A stretch of 64,000 nt of DNA. It comes from Hydrocarboniphaga effusa AP103. GTDB taxonomy: Bacteria > Pseudomonadota > Gammaproteobacteria > Nevskiales > Nevskiaceae. How positions within the stretch are numbered: position 1 is the first letter of the stretch; every line of letters starts with the position of its first letter. Below the pieces are notes generated by a model, which saw only the letters and a program-made list of their open reading frames with translations, was not told the DNA's origin and made no database searches. The stretch lies in contig NZ_AKGD01000004.1 in assembly GCF_000271305.1 (NCBI RefSeq), positions 248,001-312,000 of the forward strand, read 5' to 3'. Both the position numbers and the translations under genes were made by a program. Positions 9,788 to 18,996 of the stretch are shown one piece after another.

Positions 9788-10905
9788 GCGGTTCTCGCGG
9801 AACGGGTCGGAGTCGCGATTGTTTGAGTGTTCGGTATGGGCGTTGTCTGCAATCGAGACAGGCAATGCTCAGCCTCGGCGACGATGGACGCGATGAGTTC
9901 GGCAACCGGCGGTAGCGCGTCGATCACGGCAGCGACTTGTCCGCTCGGCAGCACGCCTTCATCGGGACGTCCGTCGACCATGGCTCGTTGAATGATGACC
10001 GGCGCGTTCGCGGCCATCATCGTCTGTATGGCCGAGTCGCCTTCGCGTATCGCGCCGATGAAGGTCTTGAGCATGTGGCTCATCGACATGCCGGTCTGGC
10101 GCCGCCAGCTCCAGGCGCTGCGCATCGCGACGAGCAGGCGCGAAGGCAGGCCGCCGCGTTCGAGCCGCAGCAAAAATTCGTTGTCGATCATGCGCTGCGG
10201 CATGCCGTCGAGCGCGGTCGAAGCACGGATGTGGGCGGCATCGCGCACATCGAGATAGCGCTGCAAGGTGGCACGCGGAACCGGCGATTCGGCCGTCATC
10301 AGAAAGCGCGTGCCCATTGCGATGCCCGCCGCACCGAAGCCGAGCGCGCCTGCGAGTCCGCGTCCCGAATGAAAACCGCCGGCCGCGACCACCGGAACCT
10401 TCACCGCATCGAGCACCTGCGGCAGCAACAGCGTGGTCGGCACGCTGCCGGTGTGACCGCCACCCTCGCCACCTTGCACGGTGATGAGGTCGGCCCCGAG
10501 TTCGACGGCCTTTTGCGCATGCTTGAGCGCACCGACCGTCGGCATGCACAGGATGCCGGCCTGCTTGAAGCGAGCGATGGTCTTCGCATCCGGCCCACGG
10601 CCGTAGCTGACCGCGCGAATCCGATCGCGATGCTCGATCACCGTATCGATGACCTCGGCCGCGTTCGGCTGAAACATGTGAAAATTGACGCCGAACGGGC
10701 CTTCGCAACGCTCGCGCACGAGCGCGATCTGCTCGCGCAGCGTCGGCGTCGACATCACCGCCGCGGCGAGAAAGCCGAAGCCTCCGGCATGCGTGGTCGC
10801 GCTCACCAGATTGGCGTCGGCGACCCAGCCCATCGCGGTCTGCACGATCGGATAGCGGCAGCCGAGAGTGCGCGTCAGTTCGGTTTGCAGCAGGCTCGCC
10901 GTCAT
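9784..10905 (-). CDS. ipdC: IpdC-type flavin oxidoreductase (nitronate monooxygenase family)
   Basis: A 373-residue TIM-barrel flavoprotein of the 2-nitropropane dioxygenase family. It has the N-terminal PIVQTAMGWVADANLVSATTHAG-type FMN segment, the QGGEGGGHTGSVPTTLLLPQV block, and AAGGFHSGRGLAGALGFGAAGI for phosphate binding. In the established HIP pathway IpdC converts the 5-oxo product of IpdF to the unsaturated substrate of EchA20. It is coupled by ATGA to echA20 and lies 4 bp after the neighbouring hydratase gene. The C-terminal tail of about 30 residues is low in conservation. Confidence 0.9.
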   Translation of the reverse strand: MTASLLQTELTRTLGCRYPIVQTAMGWVADANLVSATTHAGGFGFLAAAVMSTPTLREQIALVRERCEGPFGVNFHMFQPNAAEVIDTVIEHRDRIRAVSYGRGPDAKTIARFKQAGILCMPTVGALKHAQKAVELGADLITVQGGEGGGHTGSVPTTLLLPQVLDAVKVPVVAAGGFHSGRGLAGALGFGAAGIAMGTRFLMTAESPVPRATLQRYLDVRDAAHIRASTALDGMPQRMIDNEFLLRLERGGLPSRLLVAMRSAWSWRRQTGMSMSHMLKTFIGAIREGDSAIQTMMAANAPVIIQRAMVDGRPDEGVLPSGQVAAVIDALPPVAELIASIVAEAEHCLSRLQTTPIPNTQTIATPTRSARTA

Positions 10906-10909
10906 CGGC

Positions 10910-11797
10910 TCAGCCTTGTTTCTTGTTCGCAGCCGCCATCGAACGCGCGTCCTGTCCGCCCAGGCTGTTGCCCTGCGTGAGGTCGCTTTGCGCGTGCGCG
11001 AAGTGATGCATGTGAAACACCGCATCCATCGCCGTGCGCTTGCCGCGCAATTCCTCGACGTGATTGATCGCCTGCTTGGTCAGCCAGAGCCCGAGCCGGC
11101 CCTTGGCGGAAAGATTCTCGGCGATCGAGCGCACTTCGCTCTCGAGCTTGTCGCGCGGCACGATGCGATTGACCATGCCGAGTTCGTAGGCGCGCTGCGC
11201 GCCCATGCGATCGCCGAGCATGATGAATTCCTTGGCCACGCGCGGCGGCAGCTCGAAGGCATGCGCAAAGTACTCGACGCCCGGAATGCCCATGCGCTGC
11301 ACCGGGTCCTGGAAGAAAGCGTCATCGCTCGCGACGATCAGATCGCAAACCCAGGCGAGCATGAGCCCACCCGCAATGCAGGCGCCCTGCACCATCGCGA
11401 TCGTCGGCTTGGAAATGTCGCGCCAGCGCCGGCACATGCCCAGGTAAACCTCCTGCTCACGCGTGTAGAGCAGTTCGGCTCCGGGCTTGTTGACGTGCTC
11501 GGGCAGCAGATGTACGCGGTCGAAGGACTTGTGCAGATCGCGCCCCGGCGTGCCGATATCGTGGCCGGCCGAAAAGTGCTTGCCGCTGCCCGCGAGCACG
11601 ATGAGCTTGACCGCATCGTCGTCGACCGCGCGCCGGAACGCAGCGTCGAGCGCATAGGTCATCTGCGAGTTCTGCGCGTTGTTGTACTGCGGCCGGTTCA
11701 TCGTGATCCAGGCCGTCGCCGCTTCGACGCGGTACAGCACCGGCTCGTCGGTTTCGTACTGAATCTCGACGGTCTTGGGCTCGATGAGATCGCTCAT
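10910..11797 (-). CDS. Enoyl-CoA hydratase/isomerase family protein
   Basis: A 295-residue crotonase-fold protein. The NRPQYNNAQNSQM segment and the oxyanion-hole region SGKHFSAGHDIGTPGRD are seen, then QGACIAGGLMLAWVCD. The C-terminal part carries ELRGKRTAMDAVFHMHHFAHAQ. It differs clearly from EchA20, so the operon holds two crotonases with separate roles. It probably hydrates an enoyl-CoA made by FadE30 or the other FadE enzymes. The ATG at 11797 overlaps the ipdB stop (ATGA). Confidence 0.88.
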   Translation of the reverse strand: MSDLIEPKTVEIQYETDEPVLYRVEAATAWITMNRPQYNNAQNSQMTYALDAAFRRAVDDDAVKLIVLAGSGKHFSAGHDIGTPGRDLHKSFDRVHLLPEHVNKPGAELLYTREQEVYLGMCRRWRDISKPTIAMVQGACIAGGLMLAWVCDLIVASDDAFFQDPVQRMGIPGVEYFAHAFELPPRVAKEFIMLGDRMGAQRAYELGMVNRIVPRDKLESEVRSIAENLSAKGRLGLWLTKQAINHVEELRGKRTAMDAVFHMHHFAHAQSDLTQGNSLGGQDARSMAAANKKQG

Positions 11798-12624
11798 GCG
11801 CTGACCGGCGTGCTCGCACGCAATGCAGGCGGATTGTTCTTGAGCTGCGCGGCACGCAAATTGTGCGGATCGAGTTTCGCGATCAACGCCAGTTGCCGTG
11901 CATCGGGCAAGGCGGTTTCACCGAGATCGGCCGCGCGCTGCAGCGGGAAGCCCGTCGCGGCCTGCACCTGCTCGAAGCTCACGCCCGGATGCAATGAGCG
12001 CACGCGCATCGCCGGGCTGCCGTCTTCCGCACGCGCTTCGAAATCAAGCACGCACAGGTCGGTGACGATGCGGCGCAGATCGATGGTGCTGGTGTTCATG
12101 CCTTCGGAGAAGCGCTCGCGCCGGTAACCCACGCCCGACACCATGTCCACTTCGCCGGCCACGAATACGCGCGTGTTGTGCTGCGGCACGAACATCGAAT
12201 TGATGTGGCAAAGGCTGTTTCCCGGCAGGCCGCGCACGCCGAGCATCGCCGCCTTGGGCTTGGCGTAATCGCCGACCACCGACAGGTTGCTCTGGCCCCA
12301 GCGATCGATCTGCGTCGGCCCGATCATGGCGTGGCGACGTCCGCCCCAAACGCATTCGAACACGCGATCGAACGGCAGATACCCTTCGTAGCGCGGCAGG
12401 TAATCGCCACGCGGCCCGAGCGGAACCGGCTCGGACACCAGATAAGCCTCGCTGTCCGTCATCAGCAGCTCGGGCGTATGCGTGAGCTTGGCCAGGCTCG
12501 CGCCGAGGCGCGGAATGACGCCGATGCCCGAGGCCAGCAGCTCGCCGTTGCCGCGCCAGGCTTCGCTCGCGGCGACGATCATCAGCTCGGCCAATGAAAT
12601 TTCTTTGGACGTTTCGTGGCTCAT
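11794..12624 (-). CDS. ipdB: IpdB, beta subunit of ring-C hydrolase (CoA-transferase fold)
   Basis: A 276-residue member of the CoA-transferase family, matching M. tuberculosis IpdB: LLMTDSEAYLV, GYLPFDRVFECVWGGRRH, DRWGQSNLSVVGDYAKP, GVRGLPGNSLCHINS and SLHPGVSFEQVQAATGF. IpdAB is not a CoA transferase but hydrolyses ring C of the cyclohexenyl CoA ester (COCHEA-CoA). I chose ATG at 12624, one base after the ipdA stop, over a longer frame starting at 12669 inside ipdA. It couples to the next gene by ATGA. Confidence 0.92.
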   Translation of the reverse strand: MSHETSKEISLAELMIVAASEAWRGNGELLASGIGVIPRLGASLAKLTHTPELLMTDSEAYLVSEPVPLGPRGDYLPRYEGYLPFDRVFECVWGGRRHAMIGPTQIDRWGQSNLSVVGDYAKPKAAMLGVRGLPGNSLCHINSMFVPQHNTRVFVAGEVDMVSGVGYRRERFSEGMNTSTIDLRRIVTDLCVLDFEARAEDGSPAMRVRSLHPGVSFEQVQAATGFPLQRAADLGETALPDARQLALIAKLDPHNLRAAQLKNNPPALRASTPVSA

Positions 12625-12625
12625 G

Positions 12626-13507
12626 TCAGAACACCGGCTGGCGCAGGCGGCCGAGACGTTCGGCTCCACCGATGCTGTTCAGATAATCGGCCTCGCCACG
12701 CGAGACGAATTCCTCGACGTAGCGCTGCCAGCCACCGTCTTCGGCCGCGCTCGCGCTGTAGCGCTTCAGATGGTCGAGGTCCCAGCCGTAATCGGGGCCG
12801 AGATAGGTCGGATGCGCCCCGCCCCTGGCTTCGACGACGCCGCGCACGAGATAGCGTTCGAAGCCGTTCTGGCGCGCTTCGTCCGCACTCAGCTCGAGCT
12901 TGTCGTGCAGGCGTTCGGTGCTCACGTAGCAGGCATCGGCTGCGCGTGCGAACAAGGGGTCGAAGAAAGTGTCGGCACCGCGCATGAGCGTGTTGCCGAG
13001 CCGATCGGCCTCGTTGACGTGCAGCAAGGCCGCATCGAGCTTGAGCGCCGGCATTGCCACGTAGACTTCGCCGTCGTCGTACGGCGAGCGCACCGTCTTC
13101 AGGCGCGGGTTGCGTGCGAGCACGTCGCTGCCGAGGCCGACGCGCGTCGGCAGAAACGACATGCGCATGGCCGCTGCGCGCAAGCCCCACTGGAACATGC
13201 CTTCGTCGTATTCCTCGATCTCGATCGCCCCGCTCTCGCGCGCCTTGCGGTAATACGGTTCGAGCGGAATCGCATCGAGCGTGACGAAGGCGAAGATCAG
13301 CTTGCGCACCTTGCCGGCCGCGCAGAGCATGCCGACATCGGGCCCGCCGTAGCTGACCACGGTGAGATCGCGCAGCGGCGAGCGCAGGATTTCGCGTACG
13401 AGCGCCATCGGCTTGCGGCGCGCCCCCCAGCCGCCGATGCCCAGCGTCATGCCGCTACGCAGTTCGGCGACGACTTCGGCCGCGGTCTTTTGTTTGTCGA
13501 GTGCCAT
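12626..13507 (-). CDS. ipdA: IpdA, alpha subunit of ring-C hydrolase
   Basis: A 293-residue CoA-transferase-fold subunit resembling M. tuberculosis IpdA: LRSGMTLGIGGWGARRKPMA, VVSYGGPDVGMLCAAGKV, the DEGM motif at 101-104, SFLPTRVGLGSDVL and GGAHPTYLGPDYGWD. E102 in DEGM is probably the equivalent of the catalytic Glu that IpdAB uses for hydrolytic ring-C cleavage (numbering from memory). ipdA and ipdB are one base apart. It follows the dioxygenase gene by 24 bp. Confidence 0.92.
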   Translation of the reverse strand: MALDKQKTAAEVVAELRSGMTLGIGGWGARRKPMALVREILRSPLRDLTVVSYGGPDVGMLCAAGKVRKLIFAFVTLDAIPLEPYYRKARESGAIEIEEYDEGMFQWGLRAAAMRMSFLPTRVGLGSDVLARNPRLKTVRSPYDDGEVYVAMPALKLDAALLHVNEADRLGNTLMRGADTFFDPLFARAADACYVSTERLHDKLELSADEARQNGFERYLVRGVVEARGGAHPTYLGPDYGWDLDHLKRYSASAAEDGGWQRYVEEFVSRGEADYLNSIGGAERLGRLRQPVF

Positions 13508-13531
13508 GTGTTCTTTCGTGCGCGCCGGCGA

Positions 13532-14422
13532 TCAGGCGAAGCCGACCGAGAAGTCGTGGCCCCAGATCGAAACCTGCTTGGTCTGCGTGGTTTGCCAGGT
13601 GGCCGGATCGACTTCGATGCCGCCCCAGCCGTATTCGAGCGCGAAGCCGCCCGGCGTCATCATGTAGAACGAGGTCATGCGATCGTTCTCGTGCTGGCCG
13701 AGCGTCGCCATGAGCTTGACGCCGTGCTCGATGCGGCGCTGATCCGCGCGTTCGACCTCGGCCTTGTCCTCGACTTCGAGCATCACGTGCACGCAGCCGC
13801 TGGGGCTCGGCATTTCGGCGAGCGCAAGGCTGTGGTGGCGGCCGCTGGCCGCGTGCAGGAAGTAGATGCGCATGCTCGGCGCATCGGGCGCCGGCTGAAA
13901 AACGAAAATGTCCGATAGCCCGAAGCCCAGCACTTCGCGAAAGAACTTCAGGCTCGCATCGAAGTTCAGCGTCGGCAGCACCGTGTGCCCGACTCCGAAC
14001 CTACCGGTCTTGAAGCGCACGCCGATCGGCGAAACGAAAGCCGACTCGCCTGCGGTGCGGCCATGACTGAGTTCGTGAAGATTGCCGGACGGATCGACGA
14101 AGCTCGCCAGCGCTTCGACCTGGCGCGCCGCGAGGGTCTGCGCATCGGCCGGCGTGACTTCGACGCCGGCCGCGCGTACCGCCGCCACGCTGGCATCGAA
14201 CGCGGCGCGATCCGGCAGCTCCCAGCCCGAGGCGTAATAGCGATCCTCGGCACCCGGCACGATGGCGATGCGATACGCCCGCTCGTCGAGCTTCAGGTAA
14301 AGCCCGCCGCCGGGCGCCGGCGCGGTCTGCGCGCCGAGCACCTGCTCGGCATAACGCTGCCAAGTCGAAACGTCTTTGCTTTGCGCGACGAAGTAAGCGA
14401 GCGCCTGTATGGAGGAGGCCAT
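13532..14422 (-). CDS. hsaC: Extradiol dioxygenase, HsaC/TesB type
   Basis: A 296-residue two-domain type I extradiol dioxygenase. The 2-His-1-Glu iron ligands are visible as H146 (GVGHTVLP), H212 (GCVHVMLEV) and E263 (GGFALEYGWGG), with the catalytic RHHSLAL at 195-201. In steroid degraders this enzyme cleaves the catechol ring A of 3,4-DHSA (meta-cleavage). It is the first gene of the long minus-strand operon, so ring A cleavage and ring C/D breakdown are transcribed together. Substrate assignment rests on context, since biphenyl-type relatives share the motifs. Confidence 0.88.
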   Translation of the reverse strand: MASSIQALAYFVAQSKDVSTWQRYAEQVLGAQTAPAPGGGLYLKLDERAYRIAIVPGAEDRYYASGWELPDRAAFDASVAAVRAAGVEVTPADAQTLAARQVEALASFVDPSGNLHELSHGRTAGESAFVSPIGVRFKTGRFGVGHTVLPTLNFDASLKFFREVLGFGLSDIFVFQPAPDAPSMRIYFLHAASGRHHSLALAEMPSPSGCVHVMLEVEDKAEVERADQRRIEHGVKLMATLGQHENDRMTSFYMMTPGGFALEYGWGGIEVDPATWQTTQTKQVSIWGHDFSVGFA

Positions 14423-14559
14423 GGCGAATCGGCACCGGATGCGGGTTCGCGGCCATTATCGAGACGGCCCCTGCCGCACTCTTCATCCGATGGGGTGAGG
14501 CTGGGCGCAGGCGCTTGGCCGAGTCTGGCGGCCTCAACCGACGCTGCAGGAGCCTTGCG
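14423..14559. promoter_or_regulatory. Divergent promoter region between the HIP operon and kstD-like gene
   Basis: A 137-bp gap separates the starts of two divergent units, so it must hold the promoter of the whole minus-strand steroid operon and that of the plus-strand flavoprotein gene. AGGAG at 14548-14552 is a clear ribosome site for the plus gene. I see no convincing -35/-10 pair and no perfect palindrome. Confidence 0.5.
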
Positions 14560-16293
14560 ATGTCCGCCGACGAGCTCGCCTCGCGCTGGGATTTGCCGAT
14601 CGAGCCGCCGCTCACGGTCGACCCCGAGCAGCACCCCTGGAGCGAGGCCGCCGACCTGGTGGTGGTCGGCGTCGGCGGAGCCGGCATCGCCGCCGCGCTC
14701 GAAGCGCTGGAGCACGGCGCCAGCGTGATCGCGCTCGATCGCTACGGACTCGGCGGATCGACCAAGGCCAACGGCGGCGTGTTCTATGCCGGCGGCGGCA
14801 CCGCCCTCCAGCGGCAGGCCGGCGAGCAGGACACCGCCGAAGAGATGTTCCGCTACCTCAAGCTCGAAACCGACGGCGTGGTGCAGGACGAAACCCTGCG
14901 CCGCTTCTGCGACGAGAGCGTCGAGACCGTCGACTGGCTGCTGCGGCACGGCGCCCAGCTCAGCAGCGCCTTGTGCAAGGACAAGACCTCGTACCCGCCG
15001 CTCGACAAGTTCCTCTATCACTCCGACAGCTCCCTGGCCGCGCCGTATGCGCGACAGGCCAAACCGGCGGCGCGTGGGCATCGCGGCTACACCACCAACG
15101 GCAAGAAAGCCTGGGGGCTCGGCGGCGCGATCTACGATCCGCTGCGCGAAGCGGCCGTGAAACTCGGCCTGAAACTGCACGTGCATGCGGAGGCGCTGCA
15201 GCTTGCGCTCGATGCGGGCGGTCGCGTCATCGGCGTGAAGGCGCTGGTGATTCCGGCCGATTCGCCTGCGCATGCGGCCTACGCGCGTTGCATCGCCTCG
15301 GCCTCGCAATGGCTCGGCGCCTTGCCGCCGAGCTTTCCGCTCGCCGGACTCACGCAGCGCATCGGCCAACGCTACCTGCGCAAGGCCGCCGCGATCGAGC
15401 GCGAGCATCGCGTGCCGCGCTGGTATCGCGCGCACCACGGCGTGCTGCTGTCGGCCGGCGGCTTCGTGATGAATCGCAAGATGATCGACGAGCTCGCGCC
15501 CAAGTACAGCGCCGGCATGCCGCTCGGCACGCTCGGCGACACCGGCAGCGGCATCGCGCTGGGCGTCGGCGTGGGCGGTGCTTTCGATCTGCCGCATCGC
15601 ATCAGCGCCTGGCGTTTCATCAATCCGCCGCTGGCCTGGGCCAAGGGCGCGCTCGTGAACCAGCGCGGCGAACGCTTCGTCAACGAGATGCTGTATGGCG
15701 CGAGCATCGGCGACGCGATGGTCGAGCGTAACGGCGGCAAGGCCTGGATCGTGCTCGACGCCAGGCTGCGTCGAGACGCGATGGCGCAGGCACGCGATCC
15801 ATCCACGGTGCCGTTCCAGCGCGACGTCGCGCTGGTGAATCTCTGGTTCAACGCCAGGCAGGCGCCGACTCTGGACGCGCTCGCCGATCGCATCGGCTTC
15901 GATCGCCAAACCCTGACCAGGACGATCGCCGACTACAACAAGGCCGCACGCGGCGAGATCGACGACGCCTTCGAAAAGCGCAGCGGCGAATGCGCGCAGA
16001 TCAGCGAAGGCCCGTTCTACGCGATCGACGCCTCGATCGATTCCAAGTGGCTGCCGCTGCCGACGATGACCATCGGCGGCTTGCGCGTCGACGAGCGTCG
16101 CGGCCTGGTCCGCCGGGCCGATGGCAGCACGATCGACGGTCTTTACGCGGCCGGCAGGACCGCGGTCGGCATCTGCTCGAACATCTACGTCAGCGGGCTT
16201 TCGTATGCGGACTGCGTGTTCTCGGGTCGCCGAGCCGCGCGTGATGTCGCTGCCGCAAGATCCGCGAATCAGCGACAGACCGCCGAAGCCTGA
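14560..16293 (+). CDS. FAD-dependent ketosteroid dehydrogenase-like flavoprotein
   Basis: A 577-residue flavoprotein of the fumarate reductase/3-ketosteroid dehydrogenase superfamily. The FAD motif is VVVGVGGAGIAAALEALEHGASVIALDR near residue 50, followed by GGSTKANGGVFYAGGG. The C-terminal FAD motif is GLYAAGRTAVGICSNIYVSGLSYADCVFSGRRAA. It differs strongly from the KstD at 39006-40745, for example lacking the GPTYAGAGSTLGPAMTFGY ending. It may be a dehydrogenase for another steroid position or ring-opened intermediate. The start is set by AGGAG seven bases before ATG 14560. Confidence 0.8.
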   Translation: MSADELASRWDLPIEPPLTVDPEQHPWSEAADLVVVGVGGAGIAAALEALEHGASVIALDRYGLGGSTKANGGVFYAGGGTALQRQAGEQDTAEEMFRYLKLETDGVVQDETLRRFCDESVETVDWLLRHGAQLSSALCKDKTSYPPLDKFLYHSDSSLAAPYARQAKPAARGHRGYTTNGKKAWGLGGAIYDPLREAAVKLGLKLHVHAEALQLALDAGGRVIGVKALVIPADSPAHAAYARCIASASQWLGALPPSFPLAGLTQRIGQRYLRKAAAIEREHRVPRWYRAHHGVLLSAGGFVMNRKMIDELAPKYSAGMPLGTLGDTGSGIALGVGVGGAFDLPHRISAWRFINPPLAWAKGALVNQRGERFVNEMLYGASIGDAMVERNGGKAWIVLDARLRRDAMAQARDPSTVPFQRDVALVNLWFNARQAPTLDALADRIGFDRQTLTRTIADYNKAARGEIDDAFEKRSGECAQISEGPFYAIDASIDSKWLPLPTMTIGGLRVDERRGLVRRADGSTIDGLYAAGRTAVGICSNIYVSGLSYADCVFSGRRAARDVAAARSANQRQTAEA

Positions 16294-16301
16294 GCCCCGC
16301 C

Positions 16302-16751
16302 ATGCTCGACCTGCAGACCATCTCCGACCGTCTCGAAATCCAGCAACTGCACGCCGACTATTCCGGCGCGATCGACCGCAAGAACTGGGATGTGCTCGAC
16401 CGCGTGTTCACGCCCGATGCCTGGATCGACTACAGCGCGATGGGCGGCATCAAGGGCCGCTATCCCGAGATCAAACGCTGGCTCGCCGAAACCCTGCACT
16501 GGTTCCCGCACTACTACCACCTCGTCAGCAACCTGCAGCTCGAGATCGACGGCGACACCGCGAACAGCCGCATCGTCTGCTTCAACCCGATGGTGATCCA
16601 GCCGCAGGGCGGCAAGAAGACCACGATGTTCTTCGGCTTCTGGTATCTCGATCGGCTCGTGCGCACGGGCGATGGATGGCGGATTGCGGAGCGGGTTGAG
16701 GAGAAGTGTTTTGATTGCAGCTTGGCTCCGCCGCCGAGTGCGAAAGCTTGA
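16302..16751 (+). CDS. SnoaL-like (NTF2-fold) protein
   Basis: A 149-residue protein with the NTF2/SnoaL pattern: IQQLHADYSGAIDRKNWDVLDRVFTPDAWIDYS at the N-terminus and WYLDRLVRTGDGWRIAERVEEK at the end. This cone-shaped fold serves as hydratase, isomerase or small-ligand binder, and is common in steroid gene clusters. It lies 8 bp after the KstD-like gene and is surely in the same transcript, so it may act on the same intermediate. Catalytic residues cannot be assigned. Confidence 0.8.
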   Translation: MLDLQTISDRLEIQQLHADYSGAIDRKNWDVLDRVFTPDAWIDYSAMGGIKGRYPEIKRWLAETLHWFPHYYHLVSNLQLEIDGDTANSRIVCFNPMVIQPQGGKKTTMFFGFWYLDRLVRTGDGWRIAERVEEKCFDCSLAPPPSAKA

Positions 16752-16773
16752 AGTGCTGCCGGGGAGCAGCGCT
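16752..16773. terminator. Stem-loop between convergent genes
   Basis: AGTGCTGC, loop CGGGGA, GCAGCGCT: an 8-bp stem with one G-T wobble starting right after the SnoaL stop codon, between convergent genes ending at 16751 and 16784. No T-tract follows, so it may be a Rho-aided or bidirectional terminator. Confidence 0.5.
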
Positions 16774-16783
16774 AGAGAGAGCA

Positions 16784-17479
16784 TTAAAGCTTCGAAGCAG
16801 TGCGCGCACGCTCGACGTCGGGGCTCAGATACGTGGCTTCCGGGATCTCGCCGAGTCGCGACGAATGAACCTGACTGGCGTTCACGCCATAGAACTTCTG
16901 GAACTTCATGATCAGGGGCCCCCATTTGTCGGGGTCGATGCGATCGGTCGTGCCTTCCATCAGCAATTCCGGATGCACGTGGACGCGCTGGATTCGGACT
17001 TCGAACACCTTGATCCCCACTTTCCACATCGGATCGTCGGCCATGAATCCGTTGGTAGCCGAAAGCACCGCTTCCATCTGAACCGGACATTCCAGCGCAC
17101 GAGGCGGCTTGACGGTTTCGCTGGGCACCGGGGTGAGCCCCGATATCTCCCACTTGTTCTTCTCGTGGGTGTAATTGCGCATCTGCTTGGCGGCCGGCAC
17201 CGGATCGCTTCCCGTCAACCGCGCCAATCGATCGACATGCCCGACCTGCGCCGGAGAGGGCAAGTTGAGCACGCATTCGCCGGTCCGCATGAGGTTTTCG
17301 GTGTTCTTCGAACTGGCGTCGAGTCCAAGAATGCAGCGCCAACCGAGCCAGAAGGCAGAGGACATCGGCGCGAGATTCGAGCTGCCGTCCTCGTTGCTCG
17401 TACTGATCAGCACGACCGGCGTCCCCCAGTAAAGGATGGCCGGCTCGACACTGACGGTCTTGATGCGGGGTGAGTTCAT
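16784..17479 (-). CDS. Flavin reductase-like FMN-binding protein
   Basis: A 231-residue protein of the flavin reductase-like (DIM6/NTAB) split-barrel family: WGTPVVLISTSNEDGSSNLAPMSS, CILGLDASSKNTENLM, ECVLNLPSPAQVGHVDRLA. Such proteins bind FMN and reduce it or other substrates with NAD(P)H. It could supply reduced flavin to HsaA, but it is longer than typical HsaB and stands alone, so this is speculation. I chose MNSPRIKTVSV at 17479; an in-frame start at 17581 is possible but adds a poorly conserved Arg/Ser-rich lead. Ribosome site evidence is weak. Confidence 0.7.
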   Translation of the reverse strand: MNSPRIKTVSVEPAILYWGTPVVLISTSNEDGSSNLAPMSSAFWLGWRCILGLDASSKNTENLMRTGECVLNLPSPAQVGHVDRLARLTGSDPVPAAKQMRNYTHEKNKWEISGLTPVPSETVKPPRALECPVQMEAVLSATNGFMADDPMWKVGIKVFEVRIQRVHVHPELLMEGTTDRIDPDKWGPLIMKFQKFYGVNASQVHSSRLGEIPEATYLSPDVERARTASKL

Positions 17480-17729
17480 GGCGGAGAGGCTCGCAGTGGT
17501 GAAGGTTCCGCGAGTCTGTGATCGCGAGCGCTTCAACACACTCCGAATCTTGCTGCGGGCGTTATCGGCACCGCCCGGCATCTGTCGCGGACAGGACGTG
17601 CAAGCACGGCAGGATCTTTCAGCGGTTAGGTGTCTTCATCAGAATCGGACACAAGACAGGCTTTGATCGATCCCGCACAGGACAAGGACATCTGCATTTG
17701 GCGGGGTTTTGCCCTGCCCCGGAATGTCA

Positions 17730-18953
17730 TCATCCCCCTCTTCTGCGCGCTGCATTCCGTGCGTCGCATCGAGACTTTTCCGGCTCGCTGAAGGGACAAA
17801 CCTCATCTGCCTGCAGGGGGGCGGAAGGGGAATTCGACGTCTGCCCGCGCGGTGAAGCTGGAGACCCACCCGGCGCCGCCGCGCCCATGCACTGACGGAC
17901 GTAGTGCGAATACTCGTCGATGAACTCCGCGTTCATTTGCAAGGCGGCGTAGGCGACCTGCAGTGCGACCAGCGCACCGGTCTCCACGCCCACCCGTCCG
18001 TGCGTCGTGATGCTGGAACTCAAAGCCATCGGGAAGCGCGCATATTCCGCATCGCCGTCGGCGCAGGCGACGGTGATCTGGCAGGCCCTGCGCGCGGCCT
18101 CCAGCGCCTGGAAATATCCGCGCCCCAGTTCATTGTTCTGGTCACGCAGGGAGTACTGGCTGACGCGGGGCGCCCACTTCTTCGCGTTGGCCTCTACCTG
18201 CCCCGGACGGCTGACCGACCTGTAGAACTCGGCGAGGTCGGGGTCGGTGAACCGGCTCCAGCGGCTGCGGAATTCGGGCGATACGTCGGACGAGCACGCC
18301 AGCTGGGCCGACCGCGAATACTTTGCGTAGTACTGTTCATAGTCCCCGCCATTGCCCTGCGGCGGCATCGCGCCGCCGATCGCCTGGTCCGAGGCCGCGT
18401 ACTCTCCGAGTCCCACGCTCTGCAGTATTTGCTTGGCTTCCATCGCGGCCTCGGGGTTGTCGAAGGCCGCCTGGTCCTGCAGCACCTGGCCGCCGGCCTT
18501 GATGGCGCCTGTCAGCACACCGACATCCCATCCGGCCTGCTTCGCGGCCTCCGGCGTGATGCCGGCGCTCGTCGCCGCATAGGGATCGGTGCTGGCGGAT
18601 TGCGTGACATCGAAGCGCGGTGGAGCGGCGGTGGTTCCCGAACGCGGCAGCTTCTTCCAGGCCGGTTCTGCCGCCGGGTCCGCTCCGAACATTTCGTTGC
18701 GCTGCGCCAGCGGCCCCTTCAAGGCAGTTCGCAGCCAGGTCACCGCCGCATCGCAGTGCTGCAGATCGTCGGCCTGGCTGGGCCAGTACTTCGCGCAGGC
18801 CGGGCCGCGAGCGATGCAGGTTTTCAGGTCCTGAACCTCTGCGGGCGTCATGGTCCGGGTGCAGTCCGGGTCGTCCAGAATGCTCGCGGCCGCCACGGCC
18901 ATGCCGCAGAGCAGCAGGGCCGGAACCAAAGATGCAGCCGATGCAAAGCTCAT
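17730..18953 (-). CDS. Secreted protein of unknown function
   Basis: A 407-residue protein with a signal peptide (MSFASAASLVPALLLCGMAVAAAS) and no domain I recognise. The mature part is rich in Ala, Gln and Ser. It has several cysteines in its first 60 residues and two more near CQITVACAD, which suggests disulphides in the periplasm. The C-terminus is low-complexity (GGSPASPRGQTSNSPSAPLQ). An alternative start lies at 18983. It is 43 bp downstream of the lipoprotein gene in the same direction, so the two are likely co-transcribed and may form one envelope system. Confidence 0.65.
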   Translation of the reverse strand: MSFASAASLVPALLLCGMAVAAASILDDPDCTRTMTPAEVQDLKTCIARGPACAKYWPSQADDLQHCDAAVTWLRTALKGPLAQRNEMFGADPAAEPAWKKLPRSGTTAAPPRFDVTQSASTDPYAATSAGITPEAAKQAGWDVGVLTGAIKAGGQVLQDQAAFDNPEAAMEAKQILQSVGLGEYAASDQAIGGAMPPQGNGGDYEQYYAKYSRSAQLACSSDVSPEFRSRWSRFTDPDLAEFYRSVSRPGQVEANAKKWAPRVSQYSLRDQNNELGRGYFQALEAARRACQITVACADGDAEYARFPMALSSSITTHGRVGVETGALVALQVAYAALQMNAEFIDEYSHYVRQCMGAAAPGGSPASPRGQTSNSPSAPLQADEVCPFSEPEKSRCDARNAARRRGG

Positions 18954-18996
18954 GAGTTGCCCTGGATGCTTGACGCCACGCATGTGGAGCGATCGC

